Shown here: positions 55,205-64,000 of the stretch, piece by piece
How the letters are laid out: every line of letters begins with the position of its first letter
Numbering within the stretch: the stretch's first letter is position 1
Assembly (NCBI RefSeq): GCF_900117395.1
Contig: NZ_FPEG01000003.1
Coordinates: 496,001-560,000 of the forward strand
Source of the DNA: Agrococcus sp. Marseille-P2731
Lineage (GTDB): Bacteria; Actinomycetota; Actinomycetes; Actinomycetales; Microbacteriaceae
DNA: 64,000 nt
Reading direction: 5' to 3'
Made by a program: the position numbers and the translations under genes
Notes under the pieces: model-generated
What the model saw: only the letters and a program-made list of their open reading frames with translations
Database searches by the model: none
What the model was told of the DNA's origin: nothing

Positions 55205-57493
55205 GTGACCGCAACCCCCACGCCCCGCGACACCGTCGAGGTCGCCGCCGCCAGCCCGGAGCGGGAGCAGCCCTATGCCGCGCTCGGGCTGAAGACCGAC
55301 GAGTACGAGCGGATCCGCGAGATCCTCGGCCGTCGGCCGACGAGCGCCGAGCTCGCGATGTACTCGGTGATGTGGAGCGAGCACTGCTCCTACAAGTCCT
55401 CCAAGCTGCACCTGCGGCGGTTCGGCGAGAAGGTCACGCCCGAGATGCAGGAGCGCCTGATGGTGGGCATGGGTCAGAACGCGGGCGTCATCGACGCCGG
55501 CGAGGGCTGGGCCGTGACCTTCAAGATCGAGTCGCACAACCACCCCTCCTTCGTGGAGCCCTTCCAGGGTGCGGCGACCGGCGTCGGCGGCATCGTGCGC
55601 GACATCATCTCGATGGGCGCGCGCCCGGTCGCGGTGATGGACGCGCTGCGCTTCGGCGACATCGACCACCCCGACACCGCGCGCGTCGTGCACGGCGTCG
55701 TGGGCGGCATCTCGTTCTACGGCAACTGCCTCGGCCTGCCGAACATCGGTGGTGAGACCGTCTTCGACGCGGTCTACCAGGGCAACCCGCTCGTCAACGC
55801 GCTCGCCGTCGGCGTGCTGCGCCACGAGGATCTGCACCTCGCGAACGCCACGGGCGTCGGCAACAAGGTCGTGCTCTTCGGCGCCCGCACCGGCGGCGAC
55901 GGCATCGGCGGCGCGTCGATCCTCGCCTCCGAGTCGTTCGATGACGAGGGTCCCGCGAAGCGCCCCGCCGTGCAGGTCGGCGACCCCTTCGCCGAGAAGG
56001 TGCTCATCGAGTGCTGCCTCGAACTCTACGCCGCCGGCGTCGTCGAGGGCATCCAGGATCTCGGCGCTGCCGGCATCTCGTGCGCGACGAGCGAGCTCGC
56101 GGCCAACGGCGGCTCTGGCATGCAGGTCGAGCTCGACCACGTGCTGCTGCGCGACCCGACGCTCACGGCCGAGGAGATCCTCATGTCGGAGTCGCAGGAG
56201 CGCATGATGGCCGTCGTGACGCCGGAGAAGCTCGACGAGTTCCTGGCGATCACCGAGAAGTGGGATGTCGAGACGAGCGTGCTCGGCGAGGTCACCGGCG
56301 ACGGGCGCCTCGTCATCACGCACTCGGGCGAGACCATCGTCGACGTCGACCCGAAGACGGTCGCGATCGACTCCCCCGTCTACGAGCGGCCGCTCGAGCG
56401 CCCGATGTGGCAGGACGCGCTGCAGGCCGACACCGCCACGGCGCTCCCCCGCGTCACCGGCGCCGCGCTCGGCGACCAGCTGCGCGCGCTCGTCGGCAGC
56501 CCCAACCTCGCCGACGCATCCTGGATCACCGAGCAGTACGACGACTACGTGCTCGGCAACACGGCGCTCTCGATGCCCGACGACGCGGGTATGGTGCGCA
56601 TCGACGAGGAGTCGGGCCTCGGCTTCGCCGTCTCGGTCGACGCGAACGGGCGCTACTGCCAGCTCGACCCGCGCGAGGGTGCGAAGGCGGCGCTCGCCGA
56701 GTCGTACCGCAACGTGGCCGTGTCGGGCGCGACGCCCGTCGGCGTCAGCGACTGCCTGAACTTCGGCAACCCCGAGATCCCCGCCGTAATGTGGCAGTTC
56801 TCGGAGGCCGTCGACGGCATCGCCGACGGCTGCGCAGAGCTCGGCATCCCCGTCACGGGCGGCAACGTCTCGTTCTACAACCAGACGGGCGAGACGCAGA
56901 TCCACCCGACCCCCGTCGTCGGCGTGCTCGGCATCATCGACGACGTCGACCGCCGCCTGCCCTCGGGCTGGCAGGACGACGGCCAGGCGCTGTTCCTGCT
57001 CGGCACCACGCGCGACGAGCTCGACGGCTCGGCGTGGGCCGGCGCGATCCACGACCACCTCGGCGGCCGCCCGCCGCTCGTCGACCTCGCGGCCGAGAAG
57101 CGGCTCGCGGGTCTCATGCACGGCATCGCCTTCGAGGGCCTCGCGACCGCTGCCCACGACCTCTCCGAGGGCGGCCTCGCGATGGCCGTCGTCGAGGGCT
57201 CGCTGCGCTTCGGCATCGGCGCGCGCCTGTGGCTCTCCGGCCTGCTCGAGCGCGACGGCATCGATGAGACGGCGGCGCTGTTCTCCGAGTCCGGGGCGCG
57301 CGCGCTCGTCGCGGTCGCGCGCGAGGACGAGGTGAAGTTCACCGGCATGTGCGAGGCGCGCGGCGTGCCCGTGCTGCGCATCGGCGTGACCGACGCGACG
57401 ACGGGCACGATCGAGGTCCAGGACGTCACGACGCTGGCGCTCGACGAGCTGCGCGCATCGAACCGCGCGACGCTCCGCTCGCGCTTCGCCTGA
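55205..57493 (+). CDS. purL: FGAM synthetase catalytic subunit PurL (small form)
   Basis: The 762-residue protein is the small PurL that needs PurS and PurQ; the large gamma-proteobacterial form (about 1300 residues) includes them. It has [47 protein letters not shown], the repeated half with [19 protein letters not shown], and [10 protein letters not shown]. It is transcribed on its own, about 2.3 kb from purSQ. GTG at 55205 is selected for GAGGAG 5 nt upstream; a longer in-frame opening to 55094 lacks homology. Confidence 0.96.
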   Translation: MTATPTPRDTVEVAAASPEREQPYAALGLKTDEYERIREILGRRPTSAELAMYSVMWSEHCSYKSSKLHLRRFGEKVTPEMQERLMVGMGQNAGVIDAGEGWAVTFKIESHNHPSFVEPFQGAATGVGGIVRDIISMGARPVAVMDALRFGDIDHPDTARVVHGVVGGISFYGNCLGLPNIGGETVFDAVYQGNPLVNALAVGVLRHEDLHLANATGVGNKVVLFGARTGGDGIGGASILASESFDDEGPAKRPAVQVGDPFAEKVLIECCLELYAAGVVEGIQDLGAAGISCATSELAANGGSGMQVELDHVLLRDPTLTAEEILMSESQERMMAVVTPEKLDEFLAITEKWDVETSVLGEVTGDGRLVITHSGETIVDVDPKTVAIDSPVYERPLERPMWQDALQADTATALPRVTGAALGDQLRALVGSPNLADASWITEQYDDYVLGNTALSMPDDAGMVRIDEESGLGFAVSVDANGRYCQLDPREGAKAALAESYRNVAVSGATPVGVSDCLNFGNPEIPAVMWQFSEAVDGIADGCAELGIPVTGGNVSFYNQTGETQIHPTPVVGVLGIIDDVDRRLPSGWQDDGQALFLLGTTRDELDGSAWAGAIHDHLGGRPPLVDLAAEKRLAGLMHGIAFEGLATAAHDLSEGGLAMAVVEGSLRFGIGARLWLSGLLERDGIDETAALFSESGARALVAVAREDEVKFTGMCEARGVPVLRIGVTDATTGTIEVQDVTTLALDELRASNRATLRSRFA

Positions 57494-57579
57494 CCCCGCC
57501 CCCGCGTCGATGCGCTCGACGCTCAACCGGCCTCGCGGTCGCCCGACCGCCCACGCGGCTCGGCTGACCGAGGGGCCGG

Positions 57580-57607
57580 TTGAGAACGGGCGGCGCGAGC
57601 CTATGCT
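57580..57607 (+). promoter_or_regulatory. Promoter TTGAGA-N16-TATGCT, leaderless, of the DUF1761 gene
   Basis: The -35 TTGAGA (57580) and -10 TATGCT (57602) have a 16-bp spacer, and the ATG follows 6 nt later. It is the best complete leaderless promoter I found in the window. Confidence 0.55.
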
Positions 57608-57613
57608 TCAGGC

Positions 57614-58042
57614 ATGGATGTCCCTGCGATCAATCTCTGGGCCGTGCTGCTCGCGACGCTCGCCGCGATGGTGATCGGCTTCGTCTACTACCACCCGAAG
57701 GTGCTCGGCGCCGCGTGGATGCGCGCCATCGGCCACACGACCGAGTCGGTCAGCCGCGGCCCGAAGCCCTGGGTCTACCCGCTGATCATCGTCTGCGCGT
57801 TCGTCACCGCGTGGGTGCTGGCCGGCGCCGCGTGGATCTCGCAGGAGTTCTACGGCGGCAGCTTCCTGCTCAACACCCTCATCACCGGCTGGATCCTCTT
57901 CGTCGGCTTCACGCTCTCGCGCGTGATCGTGCACGACGCGTTCGACCCGCGCGGGTTCCGCGTCACACCGCACACGGGCTTCAACGAGCTGCTCATCATC
58001 ACCGCGATGGCGCTCATCATCGGCGTCTGGCCGCCCGCATGA
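57614..58042 (+). CDS. DUF1761 domain-containing membrane protein
   Basis: The 142-residue protein has four hydrophobic segments and the DUF1761 pattern: NLWAVLLATLAAMVIGFVYYHPKVLGAAWMRAIG, and a C-terminal FNELLIITAMALIIGVWPPA. Function unknown. The downstream SRPBCC gene overlaps its stop by 4 nt (ATGA), so the two are co-translated. Confidence 0.87.
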   Translation: MDVPAINLWAVLLATLAAMVIGFVYYHPKVLGAAWMRAIGHTTESVSRGPKPWVYPLIIVCAFVTAWVLAGAAWISQEFYGGSFLLNTLITGWILFVGFTLSRVIVHDAFDPRGFRVTPHTGFNELLIITAMALIIGVWPPA

Positions 58043-58500
58043 GCGACCTCGTGCTCACGCTCGAGCGCCGGGTCGACGCGTCGGCGGATGCGGTGTGGCG
58101 CGTGCTCACGGATCTGGAGGGCAGTGAGGCGCTGCTGTCTGGCGTGACGCGCATCGAGCGCCTCGCCGGCATCGGCTACTCGATCGGCACGCGCTGGCGG
58201 GAGACACGGAGGGCGATGGGCCGCGAGGCGACCGAGGAGATGGAGGTCGTCGGCATCGACGAGGGTCGGTCGACGATGATCGCCGCCGAAGCGCACGGCA
58301 TGCGCTATCGCAGCGAGTTCACGCTCGAGCCCGACGGCGACGGCACGCTGCTGCGCATGCGCTTCAGCGGCGACCTCGTCTCGCCCTCGTGGCTGCAGCG
58401 GGCGGTGGCGAAGCTGACCGCGGGCATCGGCATGCGGATGACGCGCACGATGATGCAGCAGGATCTCGACGACATCGCCGCGGCCGCCGAGCGCGCCTGA
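58039..58500 (+). CDS. SRPBCC (START-like) family protein
   Basis: The 153-residue protein has the helix-grip fold pattern of SRPBCC/polyketide-cyclase-like proteins: LTLERRVDASADAVWRVLTDLEGSEALLSGVTRIERL, then alternating strands and a long C-terminal helix (WLQRAVAKLTAGIGMRMTRTMMQQDLDDIAAAAE). Such proteins bind hydrophobic ligands; none can be named. It is coupled to the DUF1761 membrane protein. Confidence 0.82.
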   Translation: MSDLVLTLERRVDASADAVWRVLTDLEGSEALLSGVTRIERLAGIGYSIGTRWRETRRAMGREATEEMEVVGIDEGRSTMIAAEAHGMRYRSEFTLEPDGDGTLLRMRFSGDLVSPSWLQRAVAKLTAGIGMRMTRTMMQQDLDDIAAAAERA

Positions 58501-58527
58501 GCGCGCGCATCCGTCCCCCGGCGCTCG

Positions 58528-58533
58528 TAGAGT
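58528..58533 (+). promoter_or_regulatory. -10 hexamer TAGAGT, leaderless promoter of the TM2 gene
   Basis: TAGAGT is followed by TGAGGGC and the GTG at 58541. Confidence 0.45.
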
Positions 58534-58540
58534 TGAGGGC

Positions 58541-59128
58541 GTGACCGACCAGCAGCCCACCGCGCCCGGCTGGCGCGACGACCCCGACGGCAGGCGCCGC
58601 TGGTGGGACGGCCAGCGCTGGGGCGCGTACGCGCCGTGGGATGCGCCGGGTGTCGGCTCCACGCCCGAGTCGCGGGCAGCGCTCGCGCGGCTCGACCCCT
58701 CGCTGACCTTCGACCCGACCGCCGCAGGCCGTGCGCAGCGGGCGGCGGGCCGCGACGACCGCGAGGGCCCTCGGCAGGTGTCGCGCGCCTTCCTCGGCAA
58801 CGGCGCGGGCGAGCCGAGCAGCGCCGCCGCGCCCACGCCGCGTCCCGCCGCACCGTCGCGCCGCATGCGCATCGCCTACGCCCTGCTGCTCACGCTCGGG
58901 CTGCTCGGCGGCCACCGCTTCTACCTCGGCCGCGTGCGCTCGGCGACGGCGCAGATGCTGCTCTCGTTCGCCGCCGCCGCCACGATCGTCGTGCTGCAGG
59001 GCACCCCCGAGCCGCTGCTGCTCGCGCTCGCCGTGCCGGCCGCCGCGATCGTGTGGTGGATCGCCGACCTGTTCGGCACGGCGGGCATGGTTCGCGACGT
59101 CGAGCGTCGCGGACCGGATCAGCGCTGA
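58541..59128 (+). CDS. TM2 domain protein with N-terminal DUF2510 motif
   Basis: The 195-residue protein starts with a DUF2510 motif (PGWRDDPDGRRRWWDGQRWG, residues about 9-28). A disordered linker and a C-terminal TM2 domain with two membrane helices follow (IAYALLLTLGLLGGHRFYLGRVRSATAQMLLSF...WWIADLF). The GGHRFYLG turn is diagnostic of TM2. Function unknown. DUF2510 also occurs in the protein at 22641-23597. Confidence 0.87.
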   Translation: MTDQQPTAPGWRDDPDGRRRWWDGQRWGAYAPWDAPGVGSTPESRAALARLDPSLTFDPTAAGRAQRAAGRDDREGPRQVSRAFLGNGAGEPSSAAAPTPRPAAPSRRMRIAYALLLTLGLLGGHRFYLGRVRSATAQMLLSFAAAATIVVLQGTPEPLLLALAVPAAAIVWWIADLFGTAGMVRDVERRGPDQR

Positions 59129-59156
59129 GCGCTCGCCACGGCGCTGAGCGCTGCGG

Positions 59157-59447
59157 CTACTCGCTGCCCGCGATCCGCTCGTGGTGGTGGATGACCTCCG
59201 CGATCACGAAGGTGATGAACTTCTCGGCGAACTCGGGATCGAGCTCGGCATCCTCGGCGAGGCGCCGCAGACGGGCGATCTGCCGCTGCTCGCGGCCCGG
59301 GTCGCTCGGCGGCATGCCGTGCTCGGCCTTCAGCTCGCCCACCGACTGCGTGAGCTTGAAGCGCTCGGCGAGCGTGTGGATCAGGACGGCGTCGACGTTG
59401 TCGATGGAGCGCCGGTAGCGCTGCAGCTGCTCCTCGGGCGTGCTCAT
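59157..59447 (-). CDS. Chorismate mutase (AroQ class)
   Basis: The 96-residue all-helical protein has the AroQ pattern: RRSIDNVDAVLIHTLAERFKLTQSVGELKAEHGMPPSDPGREQRQIARLRRLAEDAELDPEFAEKFITFVIAEVIHHHERI. It converts chorismate to prephenate for Phe/Tyr synthesis. Small actinobacterial AroQ-delta proteins often need a DAHP synthase partner for full activity; whether that applies here is inference. It is leaderless (TAGGCT 6 nt upstream of ATG). Confidence 0.9.
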   Translation of the reverse strand: MSTPEEQLQRYRRSIDNVDAVLIHTLAERFKLTQSVGELKAEHGMPPSDPGREQRQIARLRRLAEDAELDPEFAEKFITFVIAEVIHHHERIAGSE

Positions 59448-59453
59448 GACCCC

Positions 59454-59459
59454 AGCCTA
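59454..59459 (-). promoter_or_regulatory. -10 hexamer TAGGCT, leaderless promoter of the chorismate mutase gene
   Basis: On the minus strand TAGGCT is followed by GGGGTC and the ATG at 59447. It overlaps the stop codon of the upstream acetyltransferase gene. Confidence 0.5.
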
Positions 59460-60104
59460 ATTCTCGCCGGATGCCGGCCGCGCCTGCGCCCGCGCATCCA
59501 GCCGCGCCACGAGCCCCGCTCGCACCGCGGGCCACTCGGCCGCGACGATCGAGGAGACGACGGTGTCGCGCAGCACCCCGCGGTGCAGCACGTGGCTGCG
59601 CAGGATCCCATCCTGGTGAGCCCCCAGCCGCTCGATCGCCGCTCGCGACTGCACGTTGCGGACGTGCGTCCGCAGCTCGACCGCGACGCATCCGAGCCTG
59701 TCGAAGGCACGCTCGAGCAGCAGCAGCTTCATCGCGGCGTTGACGCCCGTGCCCTGCTGCGCGACCGCGAGCCATGTCGAGCCGATCTCGAGCCGCGGCG
59801 TCGCGGCGTCGATGTGCATGAAGGTCGTCATGCCGACCGCGCGCCCGTCCACGACGACCGCCCACGGCACCATCGAACCGGCGGCGTGGAGGCCCAGCCG
59901 CCGGTCGATCTCGGCGAGCATCGCCTCGCGGTCGGGCGCTGGCACGCTCGTGAATCGGGCGCGCTGCCAGAGATCGCCTCCGCCGGCGGCCAGCACGAGG
60001 TCGTCGGCGTGCGCGTGCGCGAGCGGCTCGAGGGTCACGAGCGGATGCGCGAGCACGGGCGCGTCGAGCACCTCGGGTCGGTCGCGCGTCACCACGGCAG
60101 CCAT
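59457..60104 (-). CDS. GNAT family N-acetyltransferase (RimJ/RimL-like)
   Basis: The 215-residue protein resembles the RimJ-type GNAT proteins: LVTLEPLAHAHADDLVLAA at the start, VVDGRAVGMTTFMHID, EIGSTWLAVAQQGTGVNAAMKLLLLERAFDRLGCVAVELRTHVRNVQSRAAIERLGA as the acetyl-CoA site and following helix. Acceptor unknown. A GTG three codons downstream, 7 nt after CAGGAT, is an alternative leaderless start. Its stop overlaps the chorismate mutase promoter. Confidence 0.87.
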   Translation of the reverse strand: MAAVVTRDRPEVLDAPVLAHPLVTLEPLAHAHADDLVLAAGGGDLWQRARFTSVPAPDREAMLAEIDRRLGLHAAGSMVPWAVVVDGRAVGMTTFMHIDAATPRLEIGSTWLAVAQQGTGVNAAMKLLLLERAFDRLGCVAVELRTHVRNVQSRAAIERLGAHQDGILRSHVLHRGVLRDTVVSSIVAAEWPAVRAGLVARLDARAQARPASGEN

Positions 60105-60350
60105 CCTGCCGCGTCGACCCGGCCGCGGCGACGAGACTCGCGGTCGACCACCGGGGCTCGTCGATGCCGCCCGTCTCCGTCATTCGTTCTGCGAATCGTG
60201 ACCGGGGCACGATCGACTTTGACTCCTGCATCCGACGGCGCGATGCTTCCAGCAACCCGGTGCGCGTCGGCACGACGCGCCCCAGCTGCTCAAGGCTGCG
60301 GTGCATCGCCGCAGGAACGGCGATCCGGGCACGTGAGAGGAACCGAGCCT

Positions 60351-61484
60351 GTGTCGCTGAGCACTGCGTCAACCCCAGCGCGTCGATCGAGCATGGCGGG
60401 CGGACGTCTCGGACGCCGCATCGCGACCGCAGCGCTCCTCGCTCTCGCGCTGAGCGCCTGCTCGACGAGTGCCGAGGTGACCGGGCCATCGGCGACCGAC
60501 GCCGCACCCCTCGAGAGCTCCCGGTCAGCTGCCCCGTCGGCCGCGCCGTCCGAGCCCCCCGGATGCGCTGCCCTGCTGCCGGCGGAGACGCTGGAGTCGT
60601 TCACCGCGCAGGGCATCGAGCTGAACCCCCCGCTGCTCGACGACTCCTGGTACGACGGCCCCTCTCCGCGTCTGACCGACGAGGCGTCGACGATCGCCGA
60701 GCAGCGCCTCGTCACGACCTGCGTGCTCACCGCGCCGACCGCGAGCGACGGCGTCACGGTGATCGAGCTCTACGCCGAGCTCGACCAGGCCGAGACGGTG
60801 CGCCTGCACGAGATCGCAGAGCGGTGGACCGTCGAGCCGCTCTCCCCCACGGTGACCATGCGATGGGACATCGACGCCGATCCCAACACCTCCCACCGCG
60901 AGGCATGGGTGACCGGCGACACGCGGTGGCTGCGCGTGGAGGGCAACGGACGCGAGTCGGAGCAGGTCGCCAGAGAGATCGCCGCGAAGATCTGGGCGCT
61001 TCCCGCCGTCCTGCCTCCGAGCGCGGGACCTGTCACCAGCTGCGAGACCCTGGTGCCGCAGGCGACGATCGACGAGCACGCGGCTCGCGGGCTCGTCTTG
61101 AGCACCACGGATCCGGGCTACGTCCCGCATTCGGCAGTGGAGGCGCAAGCCGTCGCGGCAGACCACTGGCTCGTCACCTGCCTCTTCGCTCCGCCCGGGA
61201 GCCGCGACCGGATGGTGGTGATCCAGGTGCACACGGGTCTCGACGCGTCCGACATCGCCGTGCTCGAGCGTGCCGCTGCTGACGACGTCGCGCTGGGCTA
61301 TGCGGCCGTCCCGGTCGCCGGCAGCGCATCCGAACCCGTGATCGCATACGTGAGCGAGCTGCGCGGCATGACGACGCAGACCGTGCAGGTGTTCCACGAC
61401 GACACCTGGCTCAGCTTCTTCACGCACCTCGACGTCGACGTGATGCCCGCCGTCTCGCAGATCGCGACCCGTCTGTGGGACTGA
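60351..61484 (+). CDS. Putative lipoprotein with duplicated domain
   Basis: This is a 377-residue exported protein of unknown function. A lipobox LALALSACS follows a hydrophobic segment (around residue 35). Then come a Ser/Ala/Pro-rich linker and two related domains of about 130 residues, each starting C..L(L/V)P.....(E/D)..(T/A)..G(I/L)xL and containing LVTxCLxxxP. GTG 60351 has GAGAGGAA upstream; an ATG at 60393 just before the signal helix is the alternative start. The following membrane-protein gene overlaps its end. Confidence 0.68.
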   Translation: MSLSTASTPARRSSMAGGRLGRRIATAALLALALSACSTSAEVTGPSATDAAPLESSRSAAPSAAPSEPPGCAALLPAETLESFTAQGIELNPPLLDDSWYDGPSPRLTDEASTIAEQRLVTTCVLTAPTASDGVTVIELYAELDQAETVRLHEIAERWTVEPLSPTVTMRWDIDADPNTSHREAWVTGDTRWLRVEGNGRESEQVAREIAAKIWALPAVLPPSAGPVTSCETLVPQATIDEHAARGLVLSTTDPGYVPHSAVEAQAVAADHWLVTCLFAPPGSRDRMVVIQVHTGLDASDIAVLERAAADDVALGYAAVPVAGSASEPVIAYVSELRGMTTQTVQVFHDDTWLSFFTHLDVDVMPAVSQIATRLWD

Positions 61485-62431
61485 GCCGTGGACGAGGAGC
61501 GCCGCGGTGGCCGCTCCCAGGCGGCGGGGTGCGCCGCTCCCGCCTCAGGAGGACGTCGTGCCTCTTGATCGGGCTCGCCGCTGCGGCGGTGGGGCTGCTG
61601 CCGTGGCTGATGACAGGCACGCGCCTGCCGCTGCAAGACCTGTGGGACACACCGGCGGCGCCGGGGGACATGCCGATCGCCCTCCTCCCCCTCCACCAGA
61701 CCGCCACGACGCTCATCCCCGGGCTCCTCGTCAGCGGGGCCGCGATCGCCGGTCTGGTCACCCGCGCTCTCGGCGCCCAGCTCCCTCGGCGCGGCTCGAC
61801 GCTGATCGTGCTCGCGGTGCTGCTCGTCCATGCGGGTGCGGGAGCGCAGGCGTGCGTCGTCGTCGCACGCGGCTTGGAGGAGAGCGACGCGGCGACCTCG
61901 TACCTCACCGCCCTCGTGGCCGCGGTGGCCATCGCCACAGCGATGGCGCTGACGACACTCCTGCTCATCGCCAAGGCACCCGTGGCCGGCGCGATGCTCG
62001 GGTTGAGCGCCGGCGCGCTTGCCGCTGGCATCTGGCTGAACGCACTGGTCCTCCCGCCCGGTGCAGACCAGAGCGAGGCGACGATGGCTCTCCTAGGCCT
62101 CTCCCGCTGGCTGCCAGCGATCCTCATCGGCCTCGCGATCGGATGGGGCGGTGCGGGGACCATCGGCCGGGTGGTCGCCGTGCTCGGGGGATCGGTCATC
62201 CTCTGGGTCGGCCCCGCCGCGATCACCGCCGTGAGCTCGGCGACCGGCGCGCACGGACTGCTGCGGGATCCTGCAGAGATGCTGCAGTACGGACTCGAGG
62301 TCTTCCGCGCGGCCGTGACCATGCCGGGGCTCGCCGTTCCGCCGGTGCTCCTCGCGCTCTTCGTCGGGGCGATCGTGGTGCTGGTGCGTGCGCACAGCAG
62401 GAGCGCATCAGCGACGCCTTCGCACGCGTGA
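61475..62431 (+). CDS. Polytopic membrane protein of unknown function
   Basis: The 318-residue protein has about eight hydrophobic segments and loops poor in charge; I recognise no family. The GTG at 61475 overlaps the lipoprotein gene by 10 nt. GTG 61529 and TTG 61565 (12 nt after AGGAGG) are alternative starts, so the first 30 residues are uncertain. Overlap and orientation suggest co-expression with the lipoprotein, possibly as a membrane pair. Confidence 0.6.
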   Translation: MGLSRGRGAPRWPLPGGGVRRSRLRRTSCLLIGLAAAAVGLLPWLMTGTRLPLQDLWDTPAAPGDMPIALLPLHQTATTLIPGLLVSGAAIAGLVTRALGAQLPRRGSTLIVLAVLLVHAGAGAQACVVVARGLEESDAATSYLTALVAAVAIATAMALTTLLLIAKAPVAGAMLGLSAGALAAGIWLNALVLPPGADQSEATMALLGLSRWLPAILIGLAIGWGGAGTIGRVVAVLGGSVILWVGPAAITAVSSATGAHGLLRDPAEMLQYGLEVFRAAVTMPGLAVPPVLLALFVGAIVVLVRAHSRSASATPSHA

Positions 62432-62600
62432 TGCGGTTGCGAGGATCACCGCCACTCAGACGGGATCGGCGCCGAAGGGCGTGATGTGGCTGGCACCATC
62501 CCCGGGACTCGAGGCGGCTGTGCCAGACTCCCGAGTCCCGATTCGATAGGCAGAGTCGATCGAACGGGGTCATCTATAGGAATCGCGACTGGAGCTCTCC

Positions 62601-63455
62601 ATGGACCTGCACCGACACCTCCGCTTCTTCCTCGCGGTCGCGGATCACCGCCACTTCGGCGCGGCGGCGGTCTCGCTCGGGATGACCCAACCGCCACTGT
62701 CCCAGGGCATCCAGAAGCTGGAGCGCACCCTGGGCGTGCGACTGTTCGAGCGCGATGCCCGCGGCGTCTCGCTGACGGCGGACGGCAGCCGCTTGGAGCC
62801 GCGAGCGCGTCGGATCATCGAGATGGCCGAAGAGCTCGTCGAGCAGGCGGGCCGCCTGCGATCGCGCGCGACCCTTCGCATCGGCATGTTCGACGACCTC
62901 GACCCTCTCGTCGATCCTGTGCTCACCGCGGTCCGGGAGGCGGGCGCGCCGTGCACGCCGACGATCCGGGGAAGCCGAGAGCTCATCGAGCTGGTCGCCA
63001 GCGGTCAGCTGGACATCGCCATCGTGCGCCACCCCAGCATCATCGACGGCACCGAGGCGACGGCGGTCACGAGCCTCCCGATGACGCTCACAGCACGGCA
63101 TCCCAGCCGGCTCCACCCCTTGCGCGGGCTCACGCTCCCTGTCGCGGTCGCCCCGAGGACCGATCACCCAGCGGCGCACGACCAGTTCGTCGATCTGCTC
63201 CGCAGGCTCGGCCATACCGGCGAGACCGTCGAAGCAGATGGCCTCGTGGCTCGCAGGGCCCTCGTCTCGGCGGGGATCGCCGCGGGCACGTCGCTCGCCG
63301 CGCACGACGACGAAGGGCCTCAGCTCGCACTGCGCGTGAAGGCCGTCGTGCCCGTGGCCAGATCGCGTGCCATCGCCTACGAACCCATCACCTCGGCGAT
63401 CACGCGGGTGCTCGAGCAGCACGCACTCCCTCCTCGCGCCGACGCCCGATCGTGA
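62601..63455 (+). CDS. LysR family transcriptional regulator
   Basis: The 284-residue regulator has an N-terminal winged helix-turn-helix (about 1-60, LRFFLAVADHRHFGAAAVSLGMTQPPLSQGIQKLERTLGVRLFER) and a C-terminal periplasmic-binding-like effector domain (about 88-275). GGAG lies 6 nt before the ATG. The 169-bp upstream region contains TCGATAGGCAGAGTCGATCGA, a partly symmetric sequence that could be its operator. The next gene, a serine hydrolase, overlaps its stop by 4 nt. Confidence 0.9.
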   Translation: MDLHRHLRFFLAVADHRHFGAAAVSLGMTQPPLSQGIQKLERTLGVRLFERDARGVSLTADGSRLEPRARRIIEMAEELVEQAGRLRSRATLRIGMFDDLDPLVDPVLTAVREAGAPCTPTIRGSRELIELVASGQLDIAIVRHPSIIDGTEATAVTSLPMTLTARHPSRLHPLRGLTLPVAVAPRTDHPAAHDQFVDLLRRLGHTGETVEADGLVARRALVSAGIAAGTSLAAHDDEGPQLALRVKAVVPVARSRAIAYEPITSAITRVLEQHALPPRADARS

Positions 63456-64000
63456 GCCGCGCCGCAGCGGCGATCGCCGACGTCTTCCTCGATGCGAGCG
63501 TCGAGGGGTTCCTGCACGCCCGCCAGATCGGCGGCCCCATGGCCGTCGACATCGGCGGCTCGGTCGTCGTGCCGATGGCCTCGGTCTACAAGGCGCACGT
63601 GGCTGCGGCTTGGGCACGTGCGGTCGAAGCGGGTGAGCTCGATCCCAGGGAGCGGCACCGCTGCGCTCCGGACCACCGGCTGGAGGGGCCGACCGGCATC
63701 GCGGCGCTCGCCGACGACATCGAGATGAGCAGCCGCGACCTGGTTCGATCCATGCTGAGCGTCTCGGACAACGCGGCGGCCGACATCGTCTTCGATGCCG
63801 TGACGCCGGCCCGCATGGAGCGGCTCGTCAGCGACCTCGAGCTGCGAGCGACGACGTTGCGTCGGTCGACGCGCGAGTCGCTCGACGCAGCGATGCACGA
63901 CACGGCCACCCATTCGTTCGACGCCGCGCTCATCGCCCTCGCGAGCATCGCCCAGGACCAAGGCACGTCCGAGTACGATCCAGCGCACGCGAGCGCCACC
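63452..64000 (+). CDS. Serine hydrolase, class A beta-lactamase-like (partial, runs off the window)
   Basis: At least 183 codons remain open to the window end, with no stop. The GTG start overlaps the LysR stop codon (GTGA). The translation has the catalytic motif PMASVYKAH (SxxK) near residue 48 and VSDNAAADIVFD (SDN motif) near 107, the first two signatures of class A beta-lactamases. The third (KTG) would lie beyond the window. No signal peptide is seen, so a cytoplasmic role or a different start is possible. Its coupling to a LysR regulator suggests regulated expression. Confidence 0.78.
   Translation, partial: MSRAAAAIADVFLDASVEGFLHARQIGGPMAVDIGGSVVVPMASVYKAHVAAAWARAVEAGELDPRERHRCAPDHRLEGPTGIAALADDIEMSSRDLVRSMLSVSDNAAADIVFDAVTPARMERLVSDLELRATTLRRSTRESLDAAMHDTATHSFDAALIALASIAQDQGTSEYDPAHASAT

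Overview
The window is about 64 kb of very GC-rich, gene-dense actinobacterial chromosome. Several signs point to the family Microbacteriaceae, possibly Agrococcus, although the genus is only an inference: frequent GGATGCG/GCATCCG words, a DUF3073 gene, the small PurS/PurQ/PurL form of FGAM synthetase, and many leaderless transcripts. I see no rRNA, tRNA, prophage, insertion sequence or CRISPR array. The sequence ends inside a serine hydrolase gene.

Layout. 1-8.1 kb: phosphoglucomutase, an epoxide hydrolase, a gene-free stretch holding two oppositely oriented 20-bp repeat arrays, a CapA/Gly-Ser-rich/VanY-like wall group, a DHA2 drug exporter and a CsbD protein. 8.1-15.3 kb: a CitE-like lyase, a small membrane protein and a giant LPXTG surface protein with 13 Ig-like repeats. 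15.4-23.6 kb: S4 protein and RecQ, a class C-type serine hydrolase, an NAD(P)-binding oxidoreductase, and a DEAD-box helicase whose 3' end has been rewritten by a 56-bp-arm inverted duplication. 23.7-28.7 kb: an RND permease, a TipA-like MerR regulator with its operator, and a paired FluC fluoride channel. 28.8-42 kb: DUF3073, serine deaminase, small membrane proteins, purM, tdh-kbl, an SDR, purF and a short-chain fatty acid transporter. 42.1-47.6 kb: an RpiR-regulated ABC importer operon ending in a histidine phosphatase, preceded by PHO-box-like repeats. 47.7-57.5 kb: SCP protein, purD-purC, a zinc metallopeptidase, purS-purQ-DUF3817, a second Ig-like surface protein and purL. 57.6-64 kb: small membrane and lipid-binding proteins, chorismate mutase, GNAT, a lipoprotein, a membrane protein, LysR and the partial serine hydrolase.

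Functional themes. The window carries purM, purF, purD, purC, purS, purQ and purL, a large part of de novo purine synthesis, in four separate transcription units. tdh-kbl (threonine to glycine) lies between purM and purF, and glycine is the substrate of PurD. Translational coupling by 4-nt ATGA/GTGA overlaps is common. At least 16 genes have a TANNNT-like -10 hexamer 6-7 nt before the start codon, implying leaderless mRNAs. Less expected features are the twin 20-bp arrays, a palindrome family with GCACRACGCAAGCC ends (two copies) and 11-bp direct GTTCAC repeats at two promoters.
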